32,090 bases of DNA from assembly GCA_024277065.1 (NCBI GenBank), contig JAJRVY010000047.1, positions 1-32,090 on the forward strand, read 5' to 3'. Below, piece after piece: positions 20,858 through 29,700 of the stretch (the first letter of the stretch is position 1; each line of letters starts with the position of its first letter). Under the pieces are notes generated by a model that worked only from the letters and a program-made list of their open reading frames with translations, was not told the DNA's origin and did not search any database. The DNA is from Planctomycetota bacterium (GTDB lineage Bacteria > Planctomycetota > JAJSAM01 > JAJVHW01). A program made the translations under genes and the position numbers.

Positions 20858-22702
20858 ATGAAGGTGCGCGCAGGCACTCTGATCGTCACCGGCATCATCG
20901 CCCTCGGCGCCGTCGCGGCGGCGCTCGGTCTCGCGATCCGCCGCGATCGTGCGCCTCGGGCGGTGGTCCTCGTCACGCTCGACACGCTGCGCGCCGACCG
21001 CGTCGGCTCCGGCCTGACGCCCGAGATCGACCGCGTCGCGGCAGCCGGCGTCACGTTCGGGCGCGCCTGGACCACCGCGCCCCTGACCGTGCCGGCGCAC
21101 GCCAGCATGCTCACCGGCCTCCTGCCCCCGCTCCACGGTCTGCGCACGAACGCCGCCGGCCGGCGCCTGCCGGACGCTGCGACACGCCCCTACTCGACGG
21201 TGGCCGAGGTGCTGCGCGCGGACGGGTTTCGCACGGGCGCCTTCGTCTCGGCGTCGGTACTGCGCGCCGACCGCACGGGGCTCGACGCGGGCTTCGACGT
21301 CTTCGACGACGTTCCGCCGGCCCCCACGGGCGCGCTCCACGACGTCGAGCGACGGGCGGACGACACCGTCGATGCGGCGCTCGCATGGCTGCGCGGGGAA
21401 CCCGGGCGCGCCTTCCTGTGGGTGCACCTCTTCGACGCCCACGCCCCCTACGATGCGCCGCCCCCATGGGGCGCCGGCGCCGCGCACGTCGCCGACGCCG
21501 AGGGTTACGACGGCGAGGTGCGCTACGTCGATCAGGCGGTCGGCCGGCTGCGGCGCGGTCTCGCCGCAGCCGGCTTCGAGCACCCCGTCATCGTGATCGT
21601 CGGCGACCACGGCGAGGCCCTCGGCGCGCACGGCGAGCCGACGCACGGCTACCTCCTGCACGAGGAGACGCTCCACGTGCCGCTGATCGTCAGCGCGCCG
21701 GGTCTGGTCGCCGCGGGAGGCCGGCGCGACGACGACGTGTCGGTGATCGACGTCGCCCCGACACTGGTCACGCTGGCCGGTCTGAGCGTGCCCCGGGCGA
21801 TGGGCGGACGCGCCCTGTTCGCGGGCGGCCGCGAGGCCCGCCCCCGCGCGCCGTACGCCGAGTCCCTCTACGGGTGGGAGTCCTCACGGTGGTCGCAGGT
21901 GTTCGCCCTGCGCGACGGGGACCGCAAGATCGTGGACGCAGGCCCGCAGACGCTCGTCTTCGATCTCGCGCGCGATCCTGGCGAGACCGCGCCGACCGTG
22001 CTCCCCGCGCTCCCGGGGCCGGACGCCGCAGACACCGACGCCGCCGTGCGCGCCCGCGTCACCGGCGATCTGCGGCGCGTGGCCGGCCTGGCCGCGCTCG
22101 CCGCGCCGGCCGCGCGAGCGGACGAGCTCGCCGGCGGCTCGTACTGGAGCGCCTCGGCGGCGCCCGACGGCATCCTCGCGCGAAGCGAGAACGCCGCGCT
22201 CCCCAGTCCCTACGCCCAGATGGACGTCCTGGCGCTCCTGGACCGCGGACGATCCCTGCTCGCCGCCGGGAACGCCGCCGGGAATGCCACCGGAGTGTTC
22301 CGACAGGCCGTCGAGCGCGATCCGGACAACCCGCAGGCCCGGCGCTGGCTGGGACGGGCACTCCTCGCCGACGGGGACGCGGCCGAGGCGGCGGCAGCAT
22401 TCCGCGCGGCCTTCGAACGAGGCTGGCAACACGTCGATTGCCTCGCCAAGTCGCTCCAGGCGTCGGCCCTCGCCGCCGATGCGGGTGATCGCGGCGAGGC
22501 CGAGCGCGGACTGCAGTTCCTGACCCTCGCCCGCGGACGCGGCGTGCGCCCGAACGGCGCGGTCTACGTCTTCGCTGCGCTCCTGCACCTCGCGAGAGGC
22601 GATCGCGACGCAGCGCGCAGCGCCCTCGAGAGCGCCCGCAGGGAGCCTGCAACGCCGTGGCTGACGCGAGCCGTCGCGCGCGTCGAGGAGCGCCTGCGGT
22701 GA
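20858..22702 (+). CDS. Membrane-anchored sulfatase-fold hydrolase with C-terminal TPR-like tail
   Basis: This 614-residue alkaline-phosphatase-superfamily protein begins with an N-terminal helix (residues 5-26) that anchors or exports it. The metal site begins with TLDTLRADR (residues 40-48). The nucleophile region reads APLTVPAHASMLTG with Thr77 where sulfatases have the Cys or Ser turned to formylglycine, so it is probably not a classical sulfatase. A Thr nucleophile is known in phosphoethanolamine transferases and related members. VIVGDHGEALGAHG at 247-260 supplies further metal ligands. After about residue 440, TPR-like helices follow (AVERDPDNPQARRWLGRALL, GDAAEAAAAFRAAFERG). The latter part could dock with other TPR or envelope components. 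ATG 20858 lies 58 bp after exbD copy 3. The substrate is unknown. Confidence 0.85.
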   Translation: MKVRAGTLIVTGIIALGAVAAALGLAIRRDRAPRAVVLVTLDTLRADRVGSGLTPEIDRVAAAGVTFGRAWTTAPLTVPAHASMLTGLLPPLHGLRTNAAGRRLPDAATRPYSTVAEVLRADGFRTGAFVSASVLRADRTGLDAGFDVFDDVPPAPTGALHDVERRADDTVDAALAWLRGEPGRAFLWVHLFDAHAPYDAPPPWGAGAAHVADAEGYDGEVRYVDQAVGRLRRGLAAAGFEHPVIVIVGDHGEALGAHGEPTHGYLLHEETLHVPLIVSAPGLVAAGGRRDDDVSVIDVAPTLVTLAGLSVPRAMGGRALFAGGREARPRAPYAESLYGWESSRWSQVFALRDGDRKIVDAGPQTLVFDLARDPGETAPTVLPALPGPDAADTDAAVRARVTGDLRRVAGLAALAAPAARADELAGGSYWSASAAPDGILARSENAALPSPYAQMDVLALLDRGRSLLAAGNAAGNATGVFRQAVERDPDNPQARRWLGRALLADGDAAEAAAAFRAAFERGWQHVDCLAKSLQASALAADAGDRGEAERGLQFLTLARGRGVRPNGAVYVFAALLHLARGDRDAARSALESARREPATPWLTRAVARVEERLR

Positions 22703-23017
22703 CGCGCCGCAACGCCTCGGCGGGCAACGATCTCGACGCCCCGCGCGGGCATGACGATGGCGTGACTTCGCGGGCGTAACACACGTTGGATTGAATGGTT
22801 GACCTCGTGTCCGCGCGCTGGCTAGCATCCGCGCTCTGGGCACGACCGGGTTCGTGAGGACTCGGCATGGGCATGGGCTCCCGGACCGTCGGTCCGGGGC
22901 GATGAAGGCGACAGGAAGCTGGGATCTGCGGACCAGGGCATGGGCCGCGTACTCCGGACGCGAGGGGCGACGACGCTCCCCACGCACGGACAACTTCGAC
23001 GGGAAGGGCAAGCACCT
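22703..23017. other. Leader region of the second secretin gene
   Basis: These 315 bp hold the candidate promoter at 22799-22828 and a hairpin with an 8-bp stem, CCCGGACC-GTC-GGTCCGGG (22880-22898). A 12-codon open frame, ATG 22867 to TGA 22903, has the hairpin as its coding sequence. GGGAAGGGC precedes the secretin start. Nothing else is seen. The long leader may carry post-transcriptional control. Confidence 0.4.
22799..22828 (+). promoter_or_regulatory. Candidate sigma-70 type promoter of the second secretin gene
   Basis: TTGACC (22799-22804; 5 of 6) and TAGCAT (22823-22828; 4 of 6) are separated by 18 bp. The pair sits in a locally AT-richer stretch (from about 22775) that is unusual for this window. 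It lies about 190 bp upstream of the secretin start. Confidence 0.45.
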
Positions 23018-26000
23018 ATGAAGGACTCCCGGACTCGGAACCTCTCTCTCGCAGCGGCGCTGGCGACCGTGGGCATCGTGGTCTCGGCCGCGTCGTGCAC
23101 GGGTCCCGCCGACAAGAAGGCAGAGAGCCCCGACAAGACGAGCGGCGCGGCGATCGCCAAGGGCGACAAGACGACCGCGATGCCGACCGCGGCGGGTGGT
23201 GCGACGGCGGCCAAGGGCGCGCCGAAGGCCGCAGCCGGCGAGGCGGTCGCGAAGGCCGACACGCCGGCGACGCCTGACAAGCCATCGGTGCCGGGCAAGC
23301 CATCCGGGACCGTAGCGAAGGCCGACACGCCGCCGGCTCCCGCCGTCCCGACGAAGCCGAAGCGCATCGCGGCCAAGGCAGACGCGCCCAAGGCAGACGG
23401 TGGGGCCGTGGCTCCTCCCAAGCCGGGCGCCCCCCTGCCGCCACCGGTCAAGCCGCGCGGTCTCCGCGACACGCAGCCGGTCAAGCCGGTCAAGCCCGCG
23501 GTGGCGGATGGCGGCAAGAAGCCCGTCAAGCCGGCCGTGCCCGTCAAGCCGGTCGTGGCGGACGGTGGCAAGAAGCCCGTGAAGCCGGTCAAGCCCGTGA
23601 AGCCGGTCGAGCCCGTCGCACCGGCCGCCTCCGCCCAGAGCGAGGCCGATGACCTCCTGGCCGCCCGTCTCCAAGAGCTCGAACTTGAGCGTCAGAAGAA
23701 TGCGATCCTCGTCGAGGACTTCGTCGGCCAGGCCCGCACCGCTGCCAAGAAGTTCGACCACGAGGCCACCGCCGAGTGGGCCGGCAAGGCTCTCGACCTC
23801 GACCACGACAACGAGGAGGCCACCGGTCTCCTGCGCACGGCCCGCGCCGCCATGGGCGACCGCGACGCCGACATCGCAAGTCTCAGCGACCTGATGTCCC
23901 GGACCAAGTCGGTGAAGCGCGAGCAGGCGCAGTATCAGGCGCAGCGCTACTGGGCCGCGGCCCAGGACGCCAAGAAGGCCGGCGACTACGCCTCCGCCGA
24001 GCAGAACCTCGAGTTGGCGCTGACGGTCATCCAGAACGACCCGTCCGGCATCAACTGGGGCTCCATGCCGGACAGCGTGTCCGGCGACCTCGCCGAGGTC
24101 CGCAAACTCAAGGCCGCGGCCGACAAGTCGGCACGCGCCGGCGCCGCGCGCGAAGCCTACCGTTCCGTCAAGGAAGAGGAGGCCCGCCGCCGGCTGTCCG
24201 AGGTCGAGAAGCGCAACGCCGTGTTCGAGGCGGCCATGGACGCCTTCGAGGCCGAGCAGTACGCGCGCGCCGAGACGCTCCTCGAGGATTACCTCGAGCT
24301 GGTGCCCGGCGACACCAACGCACAGCAGCTCCTCGCGACGGCCAACCGTGCCAAGCACGAGCGCGCCTCCGACGAGTCGCTGCGTCTGCAGCGCGACCGC
24401 TTCCGGGAATGGCGTCTCGACATGAAGGAGACGACGATCCCCTACCACAAGATCCTGAGCTGGCCCTCGCAGGAGCAGTGGGATCGCATCACCGAGTTGC
24501 GCAAGGACGCCGGGATCATCGGCGCGCCGGAGCCCGACTCCCCGGAGACGGCGGCAACGAAGAACAAGCTCCGCGGCGAGCGCGTCACGTTCTCGTTCCA
24601 GGGCGCCGAGTTCAACGACGTCGTGCGTTACATCGCGGACACGCGGCAGATCAACCTCGTCGTCGATCCGCAGGTGGCCCCGGAGCTCGAGGCCGTGCCC
24701 ATCACGCTGACGCTCACCGAGACCACCGTCGAGGACGCGCTCAAGACGCTGAACCGCATCGCGGGCGGCCTCACGTACGTCGTGCGCGGCGGCGTGGTGC
24801 TGATCACCAAGCCCGAGTTCGCCCGCGAGGCACCCATCGTGCAGGTGCACACCGTCGGCGACCTGACCGTCGCGCTCACGAACTTCATCGCCCCGAACCT
24901 GCAGCTCCTGCCGGCCGGCGCGGAAGAGGACGAGGAGCAGCCGCGCTTTGGTTCGGCCACCGAGGGCATCACCCCCTTCGGCGGCCCCGATGAGCTCATC
25001 GGACTGATCCAGAACAACGTCTCCGATCCGGACTACTGGACGGAGGAAGGCGTCAGCATCGCGGCCTCCGGCGACGACAAGCTCGTCGTGGTCGCCGAAC
25101 CGGGCGTCCAGCGTGAGGTCCGAGCGTTCCTCGACGACCTGCGCGCCTTCTCAGGCCTCGTCGTCACGATCGAGACGCGGTTCCTGACCGTCACCGACAA
25201 CTTCCTGCGCGACGTCGGCGTGGACATCCGCGGCCTCGGCAACGGCACGCCCGGCCCGATCGCGCTGCTCGACGACGTCACGAACGGCCTGTCCGACAAC
25301 GCGTCGGGCGGCTTCGACAACGGCGGCGTCGGCCTGCCGGCGAACGCCAGCGGCTCGCCGTCGTCCGGCGCGTTCTACAACAACAACTCCAACGGCGACT
25401 TCCGCGCCCGCACGGAGAACATCTTCGACCAGGCGCTCGGCAACAACCTGACCAACATCGGTGGCGCCGTCATCCAGTACACGCTCGTCGATGACACGAA
25501 CCTGTCGCTGATCATGCGCGCCGTCGAGAAGAGCCAGGAGGGCCGCATCCTGCAGGCCCCGAGCGTCACGGTGTTCAACACCCAGCGCGCGAACATCACG
25601 CTGATCAACCAGCTCACGTTCATCCAGGACTTCGACGTCGAGGTCGCACAGACGGCGTTCATCGCCGACCCGATCGTCGGCATCATCCAGGACGGCGTCG
25701 TCCTCGACGTCCAGCCGACGGTCAGCCACGACCGCAAGTACATCACGCTCCAGCTCAAGCCGACGATCGCCAACCTGAAGCGCCCGATCCCGACGTTCAC
25801 GACGTCGCTCGGCGCCTTCACGACGCCCGTCACGATCCAGATCCCGGAGCTCAACGTCCAACGCGCCTCGACCACCGTTCGCGTCCCGGACGGTGGCACG
25901 CTGCTCCTGGGCGGCCTCAAGAACATCAGCCAGCAGGATCTCAAGGCGGAGACGCCCTGGATCTCCAGCATCCCGTTCGCCGCCTTCTTCTTCGGCCGCA

Positions 26001-26092
26001 AGGGCACGTCCGAGGAGATGGACAACCTGATGGTCATCGTCCGCGCGACGATCAGCGACCTGCAGGAGCAGGAAGCACAGCTCCGCCGCTGA
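23018..26092 (+). CDS. Lipoprotein secretin with Pro-Lys-Val repeat and TPR-like N-terminal half
   Basis: This 1024-residue outer-membrane channel protein is paralogous to the secretin at 10862-13501. ATG 23018 begins a lipoprotein signal with lipobox SAASC (Cys28). Residues 30-205 are a long Ala/Lys/Pro linker. At about 155-204 it becomes a Lys-Pro-Val repeat with an 18-residue period (VADGGKKPVKP twice). Residues 208-490 are helical and TPR-like (EHATAEWAGKALDLDHDN-type units; AGDYASAEQNLELALTV). Residues about 520-705 are the N-module (FNDVVRYIADTRQINLVV; LITKPEFARE; LTNFIAPNLQL). Residues about 708-1015 form the secretin domain (VTIETRFLTVTDNFLRDVG; VPDGGTLLLGGL; PWISSIPFAAFFFGRKG). It has its own leader and promoter and ends before a terminator, so it is probably monocistronic. 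Confidence 0.92.
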   Translation: MKDSRTRNLSLAAALATVGIVVSAASCTGPADKKAESPDKTSGAAIAKGDKTTAMPTAAGGATAAKGAPKAAAGEAVAKADTPATPDKPSVPGKPSGTVAKADTPPAPAVPTKPKRIAAKADAPKADGGAVAPPKPGAPLPPPVKPRGLRDTQPVKPVKPAVADGGKKPVKPAVPVKPVVADGGKKPVKPVKPVKPVEPVAPAASAQSEADDLLAARLQELELERQKNAILVEDFVGQARTAAKKFDHEATAEWAGKALDLDHDNEEATGLLRTARAAMGDRDADIASLSDLMSRTKSVKREQAQYQAQRYWAAAQDAKKAGDYASAEQNLELALTVIQNDPSGINWGSMPDSVSGDLAEVRKLKAAADKSARAGAAREAYRSVKEEEARRRLSEVEKRNAVFEAAMDAFEAEQYARAETLLEDYLELVPGDTNAQQLLATANRAKHERASDESLRLQRDRFREWRLDMKETTIPYHKILSWPSQEQWDRITELRKDAGIIGAPEPDSPETAATKNKLRGERVTFSFQGAEFNDVVRYIADTRQINLVVDPQVAPELEAVPITLTLTETTVEDALKTLNRIAGGLTYVVRGGVVLITKPEFAREAPIVQVHTVGDLTVALTNFIAPNLQLLPAGAEEDEEQPRFGSATEGITPFGGPDELIGLIQNNVSDPDYWTEEGVSIAASGDDKLVVVAEPGVQREVRAFLDDLRAFSGLVVTIETRFLTVTDNFLRDVGVDIRGLGNGTPGPIALLDDVTNGLSDNASGGFDNGGVGLPANASGSPSSGAFYNNNSNGDFRARTENIFDQALGNNLTNIGGAVIQYTLVDDTNLSLIMRAVEKSQEGRILQAPSVTVFNTQRANITLINQLTFIQDFDVEVAQTAFIADPIVGIIQDGVVLDVQPTVSHDRKYITLQLKPTIANLKRPIPTFTTSLGAFTTPVTIQIPELNVQRASTTVRVPDGGTLLLGGLKNISQQDLKAETPWISSIPFAAFFFGRKGTSEEMDNLMVIVRATISDLQEQEAQLRR

Positions 26093-26126
26093 CCGGCAGA
26101 GACGTCAGCCCGACCAGAAAGACCCG

Positions 26127-26156
26127 GCGCCCCGGTCCCGCGAGAGGCCGGGGCGC
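26127..26156 (+). terminator. Hairpin terminator after the second secretin
   Basis: GCGCCCCGG (26127-26135) pairs with CCGGGGCGC (26148-26156) across a 12-nt loop, 34 bp after the stop codon. TGTGCTTG follows, so there is no real U-tract. Position and stem support termination. Confidence 0.7.
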
Positions 26157-26293
26157 TGTGCTTGCACCGTGCATCCAGCGCGACGGCACGCCGTTCCGCG
26201 ACGGGTACCGCCGCGTCCGCGACGCCCGACAACGCGCCGGACGCGGGAACTGACGATTGCGCTGCGCGGCGTTCGCGGTGATCCTGTCCCCGC

Positions 26294-27025
26294 ATGCGCA
26301 CGTTACGGGCCCTCTTCCTCGACATCGACGACACGCTCTACAGCACGAGCGCGTTCGCCGAGAGAGCGCGGCGCAACGCCATGGAGGCCATGATCCGCAA
26401 CGGCCTGAGGCTGACCCCCGAGGCCGCGATGGCCGAGTTGCGCGAGGTCATCAACGAGTTCGGATCGAACTACTCGTTCCACTACGACCGGCTGCTCAAG
26501 CGGCTGCCGCCCAACGTCCTGCCCACGGGCAACCACGCGCTCGTCGTCGCCGCCGCGGTGAGCGCGTACCACGACACGAAGTACCGCCGGCTCTCACCGT
26601 TCGAGGGCGTCCACGGCGTGCTGGAGCGCATCCACGAGCACACCGATCTGATCGTCGGGATCATCACCGACGGCCTCACGCACAAGCAGGCCGAGAAGCT
26701 CGTGCGGCTCGGCGTCGTGCGCTGGCTGGACACGGGCGCGGTCTTCATCTCGGACCAGATCGGGATCTCGAAGCCCAACCAGAAGCTCTACCAGCGCGCC
26801 TGCGACGTCGTCGGGGTGACTCCCACCGAATGCATGTACGTGGGCGACCACCCCGAGCACGACGTGCCGCCCGCGAACGCCATCGGCATGATCACCGTGC
26901 GCCATCGCGCCGCGGGCTGCAAGCACGCCGACCGCGAGAGCGCCGTGACGCCGGACTACGAGATCGCGTCGTTCCGCGAGCTCCTCGCGATCCTGCGCGA
27001 CGACTTCGCCTTCTCCGCCCTCTGA
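26294..27025 (+). CDS. HAD-superfamily (subfamily IA) hydrolase
   Basis: This 243-residue cytoplasmic phosphatase has all four HAD motifs. Motif I is FLDIDDTLY (Asp9 nucleophile, Asp11), motif II GIITDG, motif III Lys in SKPNQKLY, and motif IV GDHPEHDV. A helical cap lies between motifs I and II (about residues 18-100), as in subfamily IA. The DxDDTLY form with a long C1 cap recalls pyrimidine 5'-nucleotidase and archaeal phosphatase members (TIGR02253-like). The substrate cannot be given from sequence. ATG 26294 gives the normal N-terminus right before motif I. It stands alone between the secretin terminator and ridA, with 119 bp to the latter. Confidence 0.9.
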   Translation: MRTLRALFLDIDDTLYSTSAFAERARRNAMEAMIRNGLRLTPEAAMAELREVINEFGSNYSFHYDRLLKRLPPNVLPTGNHALVVAAAVSAYHDTKYRRLSPFEGVHGVLERIHEHTDLIVGIITDGLTHKQAEKLVRLGVVRWLDTGAVFISDQIGISKPNQKLYQRACDVVGVTPTECMYVGDHPEHDVPPANAIGMITVRHRAAGCKHADRESAVTPDYEIASFRELLAILRDDFAFSAL

Positions 27026-27144
27026 CGCTCCGACGCGGCCCGCGCCCCGCCCGCGCCGACGTGAGTCACAGGTCGCGGCCGTCGATGCGGGCGGCGGCCG
27101 CGCGCCCTTGGACGCGGCGTCGCGGTGCTCGTAGCCTCGGGGGC

Positions 27145-27543
27145 ATGCGCAAGACCATCGCCACCCCCGAGGCCCCCGCCGCCATCGGACCGTACTCCCA
27201 GGCCGTGCTCACGGACGGCTGGCTGTGGTGCTCGGGCCAGATCCCGCTCGATCCCGAGAGCGGCGAGTTGCTCGGCGCCGGCAGCGACGAGAACGCCGCC
27301 CGCGTGCAGACGCGTCAGGTCCTCACCAACCTCTCGGCGGTTCTGCGCGCGGGCGGATGCACGCGCCTCGACGTGGTCAAGTGCGGCGTCTTCGTCGCGA
27401 ACATGGACCACTTCGGCGCGATCAACGAGGAGTACGCCGCGTTCTTCGGTACCGACGCCCCCCCGGCGCGTGCCACGGTCGAGGTCGCGCGGCTCCCCAA
27501 GGACGTGCTCGTCGAGATCGACTGCGTCGCTCGCGTCGCATAG
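27145..27543 (+). CDS. ridA: RidA-family enamine/imine deaminase
   Basis: This 132-residue protein of the YjgF/YER057c/UK114 family hydrolyses reactive 2-aminoacrylate and other enamines released by PLP enzymes, as a cytoplasmic trimer. Family marks are AIGPYSQAVLTDGWLWCSGQ, IPLDPESGELL, the middle helix VLTNLSAVLRAGGCTRLDVV, and PPARATVEVARLPKDVLVEI. The last of these holds the catalytic Arg and the closing Glu. The length is typical. ATG 27145 starts the usual N-terminal MRKTIATPEAPAAIGPYS. It follows the HAD gene after 119 bp and converges on the ABC transporter operon. Confidence 0.96.
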   Translation: MRKTIATPEAPAAIGPYSQAVLTDGWLWCSGQIPLDPESGELLGAGSDENAARVQTRQVLTNLSAVLRAGGCTRLDVVKCGVFVANMDHFGAINEEYAAFFGTDAPPARATVEVARLPKDVLVEIDCVARVA

Positions 27544-27622
27544 GGCCCGCAGGCGCGGACGCAGGAGATGCGGCGCCGACCCGGGAACGCCCACGGCCTC
27601 GGCCCCGACACCGGGCGCCGCT

Positions 27623-28672
27623 CTACCGCGCGTCCATGGCCCCCTCGGGCAGGCCGTCGGGGCCGGTCACCCAGCACGCGGCGAAGTGCCCCGGCGTGTA
27701 CTCGACGAACGGCGGATCCTCGACGGCGCAGCGCGCGATGCGCGCCGGGCAGCGGTCGGCGAAGCGGCACCCGGCGTACTCCTTGGTCGGCGACGGGATC
27801 TCGCCATGCAGCGCAATGCGCCGCCGCGCGCGCTGGAGCGCCGGGTCCGGGATGGGGATCGCCGACAGCAGCGCCACGGTGTAGGGATGCCGCGGGGCGG
27901 CGTAGATCTCCGCGGACGGCGCGATCTCCACGATGCGGCCGAGGTACATCACGGCCACGCGGTCCGAGATGTGGCGCACCACGGCCAAATCGTGGGCGAT
28001 GAAGAGATACGTCAGGCACAGGCGTGCCTGAAGGTCCTGCAGGAGGTTCACCACCTGCGCCTGCACCGAGACGTCGAGCGCGGAGACCGGCTCGTCGCAG
28101 AGGATCATGCTCGGGTCGAGCGCGAGCGCCCGCGCAACGCCGATGCGCTGCCGCTGCCCACCGGAGAACTCGTGCGGGTAGCGGTTGCGCCAGGTGGCCG
28201 AGAGTCCCACGAGCTCCAGCAGCTCGCACACGCGCTCGAGGAGTGCGCCGCCCCTGGCGAGGCCGAAGTTGCGCAGCGGCTCGGCCACGATGTTCAGGAC
28301 CGTCATGCGCGGGTTCAGGCTCGCGTACGGATCCTGGAAGATCATCTGCAGATCCTGGCGGGCCTCGCGCATGTCGTCGCTCGAGAGCGTTGCGAGGTCC
28401 ACGCCCTGGAACTCGACGCTGCCCGCAGTGGGTTGCACGAGACGGATGATCGCCCGGGCCGTCGTACTCTTGCCGCAGCCCGACTCGCCGACGAGCCCGA
28501 GCGTCTCGCCAGGCGCCACGTCGAACGAGATGCCGTCCACGGCGCGCACGGAGCCGATGCGCCGCTTGAACAGCACGCCCCGTTCGATCGGGAAGTGCAC
28601 CTTCAGGTCGCGCGCGCGCAGCAGCGGCGCGGCGCCGGGCGGGGAGGTGGACGTGGGAGATGCGTCGCTCAT
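27623..28672 (-). CDS. oppF: Oligopeptide/dipeptide ABC importer ATPase, F subunit
   Basis: This 349-residue ATP-binding subunit belongs to a peptide importer. Its parts are Walker [10 protein letters not shown] (62-70), Q-loop in [16 protein letters not shown], signature [15 protein letters not shown], Walker [14 protein letters not shown] and switch His in FIAHDLAVV. The C-terminal oligopeptide-transporter extension follows ([31 protein letters not shown]), whose Cys cluster binds a metal or Fe-S centre in some relatives. ATG 28672 is chosen over upstream starts because its A overlaps the oppD stop (ATGA), as expected for a coupled operon. It is the last gene of the operon. Opp, Dpp and nickel-type importers cannot be separated from the ATPase alone. 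Confidence 0.93.
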   Translation of the reverse strand: MSDASPTSTSPPGAAPLLRARDLKVHFPIERGVLFKRRIGSVRAVDGISFDVAPGETLGLVGESGCGKSTTARAIIRLVQPTAGSVEFQGVDLATLSSDDMREARQDLQMIFQDPYASLNPRMTVLNIVAEPLRNFGLARGGALLERVCELLELVGLSATWRNRYPHEFSGGQRQRIGVARALALDPSMILCDEPVSALDVSVQAQVVNLLQDLQARLCLTYLFIAHDLAVVRHISDRVAVMYLGRIVEIAPSAEIYAAPRHPYTVALLSAIPIPDPALQRARRRIALHGEIPSPTKEYAGCRFADRCPARIARCAVEDPPFVEYTPGHFAACWVTGPDGLPEGAMDAR

Positions 28673-29700
28673 GAGTCGTCCAGAACCGCGTGCCGCGCTG
28701 CGTCGCGCACGTCCACGTGGCACGCGATGCGCCGCGGCGCCTCGCCGTCTCCGGTGAGCAGCCGCAGCTCGGGGCGCTCAGCGGCGCAGCGCGGCACGGA
28801 GTACGGACACCGCACGCGGAACGGGCATCCCGCCGGAAGGTCCGCCGGATTGGGCGGCGCGCCGGGGATGGGCTCGAGCCGCTCGCCCGCCCCCTCGTCC
28901 AGGCGCGGGATGCAGCGCAGGAGACCGATGGTGTAGGGCATCCGCGGATCGCCGAACACGTGCTCGGTGGGCCCCTCCTCGACGACGCGACCGGCGTACA
29001 TCACGACGGTGCGGTCACACATCCCCGCCACGACGCCGAGATCGTGGGTAATCAGCATCAGCGCCGTGCCGTCGCGGCGGCGCTGCTCGTCGATGAGCTC
29101 CAGGATCTGCGCCTGGATCGTGACGTCGAGAGCGGTCGTCGGCTCGTCGGCGATGAGCAGCGCGGGATCGCAGGACAGCGCCATTGCGACCATCACGCGC
29201 TGCCGCATGCCGCCCGAGAACTGGTGCGGGTAGTCGTCGAGGCGCGCGCGCGCCGACGGAATGCCTACGCGATCGAGCATCTCTGCCGCGCGCTCCCGCG
29301 CCGCTCTCCGGTCGAGGCGAAGGTGCAACGCGATCGCCTCGGTGAGCTGCAGCCCGATCTTGAGGAACGGGTTCAGGCTGGTCATGGGGTCCTGGAAGAT
29401 CATGGCGCACTCGCCGCCGCGGAAGCGCCGCACGCGCCCGGAGCCCCAGCCGAAGACGTCCTCGCCATTCCACAGCACCTGCCCGGAGTGCACGCCGGGC
29501 GGCGTCGGGACCAGGCGCATGACCGACAGGCTGGTGACGCTCTTGCCGGAGCCGGACTCGCCGACGATACCGACACTCTCGCCCGGGTGCAGTTCGAACG
29601 TGACGCCGTCCACGGCCTTGACGAGCCCCTTGTCGGTGCGGAAGTGGGTACACAGGTCGCGCACCTCCAGCAGTGGCCGGCCGCCCTCTCGCGTCGCCAT
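28669..29700 (-). CDS. oppD: Oligopeptide/dipeptide ABC importer ATPase, D subunit
   Basis: This 343-residue ATPase subunit pairs with OppF. It has Walker [10 protein letters not shown] (47-55), Q-loop in [17 protein letters not shown], signature [15 protein letters not shown], Walker [14 protein letters not shown] and switch His in LITHDLGVV. The Opp/Dpp C-terminal extension follows ([29 protein letters not shown]). ATG 29698-29700 overlaps the oppC stop by one base (TGATG), and the gene ends overlapping oppF (ATGA). These junctions support tight translational coupling and fix the start. Confidence 0.94.
   Translation of the reverse strand: MATREGGRPLLEVRDLCTHFRTDKGLVKAVDGVTFELHPGESVGIVGESGSGKSVTSLSVMRLVPTPPGVHSGQVLWNGEDVFGWGSGRVRRFRGGECAMIFQDPMTSLNPFLKIGLQLTEAIALHLRLDRRAARERAAEMLDRVGIPSARARLDDYPHQFSGGMRQRVMVAMALSCDPALLIADEPTTALDVTIQAQILELIDEQRRRDGTALMLITHDLGVVAGMCDRTVVMYAGRVVEEGPTEHVFGDPRMPYTIGLLRCIPRLDEGAGERLEPIPGAPPNPADLPAGCPFRVRCPYSVPRCAAERPELRLLTGDGEAPRRIACHVDVRDAARHAVLDDS

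Noticed and set aside
20858-22702. Classical formylglycine sulfatase
   Set aside because: The required Cys/Ser-x-Pro-x-Arg is Thr-Val-Pro-Ala-His here, so the modification site is absent.
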